Below, piece after piece: positions 39,203 through 44,371 of a DNA stretch of 44,371 bases. The notes beneath the pieces are model-generated. The model ran no database searches. It was given only the letters and a program-made list of their open reading frames with translations, and was not told where the DNA came from. Positions within the stretch are counted from its first letter, which is position 1. Each line of letters starts with the position of its first letter. This DNA comes from Pseudomonas sp. C2B4 (GTDB lineage: Bacteria > Pseudomonadota > Gammaproteobacteria > Pseudomonadales > Pseudomonadaceae): the NCBI RefSeq assembly GCF_013359695.1, contig NZ_JABFMU010000053.1, forward strand, positions 1 to 44,371, written 5' to 3'. The position numbers and the translations under genes are program-made.

Positions 39203-39415
39203 ATGAACAACGTCAGCCGATTCCTGACCGCCATTGCCTTCTCCGTCGCCGGTGCCGCGGCCCACGCCAATGCCGCCGTCGAGCAGAACGCTTGCGGCAG
39301 CAGCACCTGCTTTCAACTGACGCCGGTGGCGAAGCAGGGGGCCGATGCCTTGCTGGCCGAGAACGGCTCCAGCCATACGCCCCAGGGCAAGTGGCTGGAT
39401 GAGCAAACCGCGTGA
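39203..39415 (+). CDS. Tiny secreted protein with CGSSTC motif
   Basis: This 70-residue product has a clear signal peptide (MNNVSRFLTAIAFSVAGAAA, then HANA) and a 47-residue mature part starting AVEQNACGSSTCFQLTPVAK. The two Cys in C-x4-C are the only ones. No family is recognised. GCGAGGAAAAAATC gives a strong ribosome site, so it is well translated. It lies 48 bp after the DUF2790 gene. A secreted small Cys-containing peptide in a regulon that also includes an MNIO enzyme could be a precursor substrate, a metal-binding protein, or a redox partner of the downstream thioredoxin domain. This is inference. Confidence 0.78.
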   Translation: MNNVSRFLTAIAFSVAGAAAHANAAVEQNACGSSTCFQLTPVAKQGADALLAENGSSHTPQGKWLDEQTA

Positions 39416-39437
39416 TACCCAAACACCACCGATCCAC

Positions 39438-39526
39438 TGTGGGAGCGAGCCTGCTCGCGAAGGCTGAGTGTCAGTCGACATCGATGTGACAGTCAGACCG
39501 CTTTCGCGAGCAGGCTCGCTCCCACA
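39438..39526. repeat. REP pair, GTGGGAGCGAGCCTGC family
   Basis: CTGTGGGAGCGAGCCTGCTC and its complement sit between the tiny secreted protein and the DipZ-like gene on the same strand. They could partly separate expression of the two. Confidence 0.86.
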
Positions 39527-39564
39527 AGGGTTGAATGCCTCCCGACAATTTCAAAGGTGACCCC

Positions 39565-40791
39565 ATGTTTCTCATCGCTTTCCTGGGCGGCATATTGACC
39601 GTCCTCAGCCCGTGCATCCTGCCGGTGGTTCCGTTCCTGTTTGCCGGTGCCGACCGCAAGCGCTCATCGATCCTGCTGACCCTCGGCGGCATGGCCCTGA
39701 CCTTTGCCCTGGTCTCCAGCCTGGCCGTGGTCAGCAGCGAATGGGTGATACAGGCCAGCAACGCCGGTCGCCATGTGGCCCTGATCGTGATGGTGCTGTT
39801 TGCCCTGTCGCTGATTTCCGCCCGGGTCGGTGACTGGCTGGCACGTCCGTTCGTGCTGCTGGGCAATCGCCTCGACCCGAACAGCCGCAAGGTGTCCGGT
39901 CCGCTGGGTTCGCTGATGATCGGCGTCGCCACCGGTCTGCTCTGGGCACCTTGCGCCGGGCCGATCCTCGGGGTGATCCTCACCAGCGCCATGCTGCAAG
40001 GCGCCAATGCCAACACCAGTCTGTTGCTGGTGGCCTACGGTCTGGGCAGCGCGTTGTCCCTGGGCGTCCTGATCTTCGCCGGTCGTGGCCTGGTCAATCG
40101 CCTGAAACCCTCGATTCCAGTGACCGGTTGGCTGCGTCGCGGTGCCGGTGTCGCGGTCCTCGCCGGTGCAGCGGTGATCGCCACTGGTGCCGACAACGTA
40201 CTGCTGGCCAACACGTCTTCGGAAGGTATCGGCAAAGTCGAGAAAGGCGTGCTGGAAACCGTACCGAAAGTCGTCGACTACTTCGTCAGCAAGGTCAAGG
40301 CCGACTCCATGGACAACACCCAAGGCACCATGCCTTCGCTGTCCGGCGCGGTGGAATGGATCAACTCGCCGGCACTGACCAACGATTCGCTCAAGGGCAA
40401 AGTGGTGCTGGTGGACTTCTGGACCTTCGACTGCATCAACTGCAAACGCACGCTGCCGTACGTGAAGGACTGGGCGAAGAAATACGAGAAGGACGGTCTG
40501 GTGGTGATCGGCGTGCACACCCCTGAGTACGGGTTCGAACGCATCATCGACAATGTCAAGGACAAGGTGAAGGAATACGGCATCACCTACCCGGTGGCGA
40601 TCGACAACAACTACGCAATCTGGCGCAACTTCGACAACCTGTACTGGCCTGCGCACTACCTGGTCGACGCCAAGGGGCAGGTACGTTTCACCCACTTCGG
40701 TGAAGGTCGCTACGATGATCAGGAGAAGATGATCCAGCAGTTGCTGCAAGAGGCCAAGGCTGACGCCAAGACCCCCGTTCCCGCTGCGTAA
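39565..40791 (+). CDS. DipZ-like protein: CcdA transmembrane electron carrier fused to thioredoxin domain
   Basis: This inner-membrane protein has 408 residues. The N-terminal half has six segments with the redox Cys of CcdA proteins in VLSPCILPVVPF and GLLWAPCAGPILG. The C-terminal periplasmic part is a TlpA/thioredoxin domain with WTFDCINCKRTLP (CxxC) and GVHTPEYGFERI. It would carry electrons from the cytoplasm to periplasmic disulfides. ATG 39565 has AAGGTGA upstream. It is shorter than mycobacterial DipZ (about 695 aa) because the C-terminal extension is missing. It sits downstream of the DUF2790 and CGSSTC proteins, which may be its targets. Confidence 0.9.
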   Translation: MFLIAFLGGILTVLSPCILPVVPFLFAGADRKRSSILLTLGGMALTFALVSSLAVVSSEWVIQASNAGRHVALIVMVLFALSLISARVGDWLARPFVLLGNRLDPNSRKVSGPLGSLMIGVATGLLWAPCAGPILGVILTSAMLQGANANTSLLLVAYGLGSALSLGVLIFAGRGLVNRLKPSIPVTGWLRRGAGVAVLAGAAVIATGADNVLLANTSSEGIGKVEKGVLETVPKVVDYFVSKVKADSMDNTQGTMPSLSGAVEWINSPALTNDSLKGKVVLVDFWTFDCINCKRTLPYVKDWAKKYEKDGLVVIGVHTPEYGFERIIDNVKDKVKEYGITYPVAIDNNYAIWRNFDNLYWPAHYLVDAKGQVRFTHFGEGRYDDQEKMIQQLLQEAKADAKTPVPAA

Positions 40792-40810
40792 ACCGCAACA
40801 CCACACTCAA

Positions 40811-40839
40811 TGTAGGAGCAGCCTTCGGCAGCTCCTACA
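40811..40839. repeat. Short REP-like hairpin
   Basis: TGTAGGAGCAGC and GCTGCCGAAGGCTGC-type symmetry give a hairpin from TGTAGGAGC to GCTCCTACA with CCTTCGG at its tip. It begins 20 bases after the DipZ-like stop and lies between convergent genes. It is a single compact element rather than a REP pair and may act as a terminator. Confidence 0.75.
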
Positions 40840-40852
40840 CAGTCCATGAAGC

Positions 40853-41818
40853 TCAATGCACCGACGCCGCCTGCGTCCGTCGCCACGCCGCCGGCGGCGA
40901 TCCATACTCCCGCCGAAACGCCCGACTGAACGCCGTGTCAGTCTGGTAGCCCACTTCTTCGGCAATGCGGATCAAGGAACTGTTACTGCTGCGTAACAGG
41001 TTGGCCGCCAGCAACATGCGCCATTGCGTCAGATACTGCATGGGCGAGACGCCGACCAATTGCTGGAAGCGTTCGGCCAATACCGATCTGGAGGTCCCGG
41101 CCGTGCGCGCCAGTTCGTCCAGGGTCCAGGTGTGGCAGGGCTTTTTGTGCAAGGCGTTGAGGGCGGCACCGACGATCCGGTCACTGACGCCCGCCAGCCA
41201 GCCGGTGCGGCCCTTGCCCTGTTCGTGCATGTACAGGCGCAGCACTTCGATGAACAACACCTCGGCCAGTTTCGCCAGCACGCCTTCGCCGCCGGGTCTT
41301 GGCGAACGGGCTTCGGCCAGGGCGTAACGCACGGAAGACTCCAGCCAGATGCCGGCATTCGAGCCGCGCACATTGACCCGTACCACCGCCGGCAATCCCG
41401 TCAGCAACATGCCCGCCAACCGCGAATCGCAGGCCAGATAGCCGCACACCAGGCGCGTCACTGCGCCGCCACCGCCGTAGCTCAACTGCCGTGGCCGTCG
41501 CGCCAGGACCTTATCCAGGCGCCCGCCAGTGGCCGGGGGCACGCCGGGTTGCGAGCTCATGCGATGGGCATCGCCATGGGGGAAGACCACGACATCGCCA
41601 GCGGTCAGCAGCAGCGGCGGATCCTCTCCCAATTCAACGTAACACTCGCCCTCGGTGATCAGGTGGAAGATCACCACCCGTTCGGCGTTCGGCTCCAGAA
41701 ACGGCGCGGCGGTATCGGCACTCGGCGACTGGTAGCACCAGGGCGCGGTGAACCTGGCGTTGATGAAAATGGCGCCGACCAGGCGTACGACGCGAAGGGT
41801 CTGTGACAGGGCGTCCAT
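40853..41818 (-). CDS. AraC-family regulator with cupin sensor domain
   Basis: This 321-residue regulator has an N-terminal cupin domain (AERVVIFHLITEGECYVELG, TAGDVVVFPHGDAHRM) of the type common in AraC proteins. Two helix-turn-helix units lie at about residues 215-310 (WTLDELARTAGTSRSVLAER, SLIRIAEEVGYQTDTAFSRA, FRREYGSPPAAWRR). It is divergent from the DUF4242 gene 190 bp away. The ligand and targets are unknown; the divergent pair DUF4242-methyltransferase is the nearest candidate target. Confidence 0.9.
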   Translation of the reverse strand: MDALSQTLRVVRLVGAIFINARFTAPWCYQSPSADTAAPFLEPNAERVVIFHLITEGECYVELGEDPPLLLTAGDVVVFPHGDAHRMSSQPGVPPATGGRLDKVLARRPRQLSYGGGGAVTRLVCGYLACDSRLAGMLLTGLPAVVRVNVRGSNAGIWLESSVRYALAEARSPRPGGEGVLAKLAEVLFIEVLRLYMHEQGKGRTGWLAGVSDRIVGAALNALHKKPCHTWTLDELARTAGTSRSVLAERFQQLVGVSPMQYLTQWRMLLAANLLRSSNSSLIRIAEEVGYQTDTAFSRAFRREYGSPPAAWRRTQAASVH

Positions 41819-42008
41819 AGCGATTTCCCGTGCAAGGGACTGTGGGTCAAGAGCTGATTGTGAGCCTGTCGCCGCCCCGCATGAAATCTCCGGACGATCG
41901 GACAGGCCTGGCCGACGATCGGGCAGGACGCCGGCGCGCGCCAGAGCGATAGTTCGCCTACAGGGCCACTGCCGACCCTGTCATCAATAACAAAAATGAG
42001 AGGTTGCC

Positions 42009-42278
42009 ATGCCTAAGTTCGTCATTGAACGCGAGATACCAGGTGCTGGAACACTGTCAGAAAGGGATTTGAAAGCAGCGTCGCAAAAGTCCTGCAGGAC
42101 CTTGCGCGAGTTGCCGGAGGTGCAGTGGCTGCAGAGTTATGTCACCGGCGACAAGCTTTACTGCGTGTACATTGCGCCGAGCGAAGAGCTGATCAAGGAG
42201 CACGCCAGGCAGAGCGGTTTTCCAGCCAATCGCATTTCCCAAGTCACGTCCATCATCGATCCGACCACGGCAGAATAA
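42009..42278 (+). CDS. DUF4242 protein (SCO4226-like nickel-binding family)
   Basis: This 89-residue protein has the DUF4242 start PKFVIEREIPGAGTLSERDL, with VQWLQSYVTGDKLYCVYIAP in the middle and SEELIKEHARQSGFPANRIS after it. The ferredoxin-like fold of this family is known from S. coelicolor SCO4226, which binds nickel; most members have no assigned role. GAGAGGTTGCC precedes the ATG. A methyltransferase follows 37 bp downstream, probably in the same transcript. Confidence 0.88.
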   Translation: MPKFVIEREIPGAGTLSERDLKAASQKSCRTLRELPEVQWLQSYVTGDKLYCVYIAPSEELIKEHARQSGFPANRISQVTSIIDPTTAE

Positions 42279-42315
42279 GCCGGGCTGCGTTCCAACCCGC
42301 AACGGAGCGGAATTC

Positions 42316-43128
42316 ATGAGTACACCCATTGATCTTACTGCCTTGAAGAACCGTCAAATGGCCGCCTGGGCCAGTGGCGACTACGCCGTGATCGGCACCA
42401 CGTTGCAGATTGTCGGCGAGCAACTGGCCGAAGCCTGCGACCTGTTGTGCGATGAGCAAGTGCTCGACGTTGCTGCCGGCAACGGTAATGCCACATTGGC
42501 GGCTGCGCGCCGGGGCTGCCTGGTCACGTCCACCGACTACGTGGCCGCACTGCTCGAACGCGGCGAAGACCGGGCGAGGGCTGAACGTCTGAATGTCACG
42601 TTTCAAGTGGCCGATGCCGAAGCGTTGCCCTTTGACGACGCCAGTTTCGATGCCGTGCTCTCGACCTTCGGTGTGATGTTCACGCCGGATCAACCCAAGG
42701 CCGCCGCGGAACTGGCGCGAGTCTGTCGGCCGGGAGGCCGGATTGGCCTGGCCAACTGGACGCCGGAAGGTTTCGTCGGCCAGATGTTCAAGACCCTGGG
42801 CAAACACATGCCGCCGCCACCCGGCGCGCAACCACCCTCACAGTGGGGCACTGAAGCCTGGTTACACACGCACTTCGACGAGCGCAACTTCCTGGTCCAG
42901 GTGACGCGCAAGACCTTTACCTTCCGCTATCGCAACGCCGCGCACTTCATCGACACGTTCCGTAGCTGGTACGGCCCGGTGCACAAGGCGTTCGCGGCAC
43001 TGCCGGCGGATGGAGCCAAGGCCCTGGAGAACGACATGACCGAACTGCTCAACCGCTCGAACCGGGCGGGGGACAGGTCGCTGGTGGTGCCGAGTGAGTA
43101 CCTGGAGGTGGTGATCACAAGGCGCTGA
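42316..43128 (+). CDS. Class I SAM-dependent methyltransferase
   Basis: This protein of 270 residues has motif I as VLDVAAGNGNATLAAARRGC (near residue 49), then TSTDYVAALLERGEDRARAE, motif IV DAVLSTFGVMFTPDQPKAAA and motif V CRPGGRIGLANWTPEG. It is of the UbiE-like Methyltransf_11 type. The C-terminal half (LHTHFDERNFLVQVTRKTFT) does not reveal the substrate. CGGAGCGG precedes the ATG. It follows the DUF4242 gene by 37 bp. Confidence 0.88.
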   Translation: MSTPIDLTALKNRQMAAWASGDYAVIGTTLQIVGEQLAEACDLLCDEQVLDVAAGNGNATLAAARRGCLVTSTDYVAALLERGEDRARAERLNVTFQVADAEALPFDDASFDAVLSTFGVMFTPDQPKAAAELARVCRPGGRIGLANWTPEGFVGQMFKTLGKHMPPPPGAQPPSQWGTEAWLHTHFDERNFLVQVTRKTFTFRYRNAAHFIDTFRSWYGPVHKAFAALPADGAKALENDMTELLNRSNRAGDRSLVVPSEYLEVVITRR

Positions 43129-43144
43129 TCTGGCAACACATCAA

Positions 43145-43244
43145 CCCCTTGAGGGAGCGAGCCTGCTCGCGAAGACGGAGTATCAGTCAGAGATGAGGTG
43201 ACTGAGACACCGCCTTCGCGAGCAGGCTCGCTCCCTCAAGGGGG
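43145..43244. repeat. REP pair, GAGGGAGCGAGCCTGC variant
   Basis: Outer CCCCTTGAGGGAGCGAGCC pairs with GGCTCGCTCCCTCAAGGGG. The loop has its own stem, TCAGTCA/TGACTGA, so the whole element folds as one long hairpin. The loop is nearly the same as in the element at 44303. Confidence 0.86.
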
Positions 43245-43267
43245 CTCTGTGTTCTGAAGAGGGTCAG

Positions 43268-44194
43268 TTATTCATCCAGCCGCTCGGTGTACACCACCCA
43301 GACACTGCACGGCATTTTGTACAGCAGGTGTTCCACCGTGCTCCCGATCAATCGCCCCAGGCCACGATGGCCGACGCGGCCCATAACGATCACGTCGACC
43401 TCATAGGCATCGGTGAAACGGGTCAGCACCCTCGCCGGGCTGCCCATGATCATGTGCCGCTGCCGTGCTGCGATGCCGTTGCGTTCGGCCAGTTCGTTGA
43501 AGGCTTCCAGCTGTGCGTCATACAGGGTCTTGTTCTTGGTCGAGGAGAAGAACGCCGATCCGTTATCGAAGCCGAACTCATCGGCGCTGATGGACGAAAG
43601 ATCGTAGGCGTAGACCACATCGAGCTCGGCATTGCAGGCACTGGCCAGCTTCGAGGCTTCATGCAGGATGCGGTCGTTGAAGCTTCTGTAGTGGTCATCG
43701 CGGTGGAAGGGGTCCACGGCCGCGACGACCTTGCGTGGCAGTGCATTCACGGCATGGCTGACAAAGTGTAAAGGTACCGGACACTCACGCAGCAGGTGCA
43801 CGTCCAGCGGGGTGAAGAGCAACCGTGACAGCCGCGACGGATGCTCCAGTGCCTTGATCAGCACGTCCATCGGCTGTTCCTTGAGGTGGATCAGGATTTC
43901 CTCCAGCGGGTTTTCCACCCAGGCCACCTCGGTGGTGACATGCACCCCGATCTTGCGCAAGGGCCGGGCCTGGTCCTCGAGCCACTGGCGGTGGCGCTCG
44001 ACGTAGCCCAGGCGCATCTGTTCCAGCACCGTTTCGTTGACCATGCCGGCCGTGGCCAGGCCTTCCAGATAATCGAACGCCACGATGTGCAGCGCCGCGT
44101 CTTCAGCCTTGGCCAACGCCGCCGCCCGGTCGAAGGCAGGGCTGTGCTCCATCAGCGGCGAAGTCACCAGCATGAAGCGTGCTTGCTCGGACAT
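43268..44194 (-). CDS. Tandem universal stress protein (UspE-like)
   Basis: This 308-residue protein is made of two Usp domains. The first starts RFMLVTSPLMEHSPAFDRAA and ends near PVPLHFVSHAV. The second (about 155-305) has RKVVAAVDPFHRDDHYRSFN and IVMGRVGHRGLGRLIGSTVE, the G-x2-G-x9-G(S/T) ATP-binding pattern, then HLLYKMPCSVWVV. The first domain lacks that clear nucleotide motif. ATG 44194 has GGGAGG upstream. Two-domain Usp proteins of this kind act in stress and anaerobic survival in pseudomonads. It stands alone between two REP elements. Confidence 0.9.
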   Translation of the reverse strand: MSEQARFMLVTSPLMEHSPAFDRAAALAKAEDAALHIVAFDYLEGLATAGMVNETVLEQMRLGYVERHRQWLEDQARPLRKIGVHVTTEVAWVENPLEEILIHLKEQPMDVLIKALEHPSRLSRLLFTPLDVHLLRECPVPLHFVSHAVNALPRKVVAAVDPFHRDDHYRSFNDRILHEASKLASACNAELDVVYAYDLSSISADEFGFDNGSAFFSSTKNKTLYDAQLEAFNELAERNGIAARQRHMIMGSPARVLTRFTDAYEVDVIVMGRVGHRGLGRLIGSTVEHLLYKMPCSVWVVYTERLDE

Positions 44195-44302
44195 GACAAA
44201 CCTCCCGTGAGCGTTCGGCCTGACTTTAATCGTTAAGTATTGACCATGATTGGCGGCTATCGGGGCCGGTTGTCGGAGGTGACTCGTTGTACACAAAACA
44301 AA

Positions 44303-44371
44303 TGTGGGAGCGAGCCTGCTCGCGAAAGCGGTGTATCAGTCAGAGATGATGTGACTGAGACACCGCTTTCG
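44303..44371. repeat. REP pair cut by the window end
   Basis: TGTGGGAGCGAGCCTGCTCG is followed by a loop with TCAGTCA/TGACTGA, and then the start of the right arm (CGCTTTCG) before the window ends. The loop matches that of 43145-43244 at nearly every base. Confidence 0.82.

Noticed and set aside
39664..40806. 380-codon frame antisense to the DipZ-like gene
   Set aside because: Shadow of a gene with clear CcdA and thioredoxin motifs.

Overview
The window comes from a Pseudomonas chromosome, most likely of the P. fluorescens group. The evidence is about 60% GC coding with Pseudomonas codon use, at least 18 REP/REPIN-type inverted repeats of the kinds common in that group, and close matches to known Pseudomonas proteins such as the PA4872-type oxaloacetate decarboxylase and the DhcA/DhcB/AtoB set. 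I see no rRNA, tRNA, CRISPR array, prophage or insertion sequence. About 48 protein genes can be supported, two of them very short or marginal.

Layout. 1-2700: an AT-rich accessory island on the minus strand. Two tandem, gap-free homologous small peptides (57 and 61 aa) are followed by two unrecognised proteins, one of them with a cupin-like HxHxxE pattern. This is the best candidate for an undescribed (possibly RiPP-like) system. 2694-5880: oxaloacetate decarboxylase and a second, stand-alone pair of arginine N-succinyltransferase subunits. 6467-7794: a histidine-phosphatase-like protein coupled to cobF. 7903-13441: FtrA-type regulator and divergent rhodanese, a glutamine amidotransferase, an arginine-type periplasmic binding protein, an AstE/AspA-family hydrolase and a secreted esterase. 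13445-15133: a secreted protein and a RES/Xre toxin-antitoxin pair with two phased operators. 15362-22337: monooxygenase, GST, two membrane proteins, an Nramp transporter, and a LysR/SDR/reductase divergon. 22580-26334: dhcA-dhcB-atoB with a divergent LysR gene (dehydrocarnitine/acetoacetate CoA metabolism). 26452-28480: sirtuin and a methyltransferase.

28660-32059 and 36536-40791 appear linked. An acetamidase/formamidase-family gene, a DUF692 (MNIO) plus DUF2063 operon, and the intergenic region beside an OmpR-type two-component system all carry the same operator-like arrangement. It consists of two TGTATC-like half-sites 10 bp apart and an inverted GATACA exactly 29 bp from the first. It occurs at 28777, 30341, 38656 and 38724. 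Downstream of the last two lie a DUF2790 protein, a tiny secreted protein with a CGSSTC motif, and a DipZ-like CcdA-thioredoxin fusion. The sequence therefore suggests one regulon joining an envelope redox/metal module to the MNIO pair, which has no precursor gene next to it.

32182-34356 is a three-gene phospholipid operon (CDP-diglyceride synthase-like, acyltransferase, CDP-alcohol phosphotransferase with an altered motif) resembling E. coli ynbAB. The rest is a chemoreceptor, an AraC regulator, a DUF4242 protein, a methyltransferase and a tandem universal stress protein.
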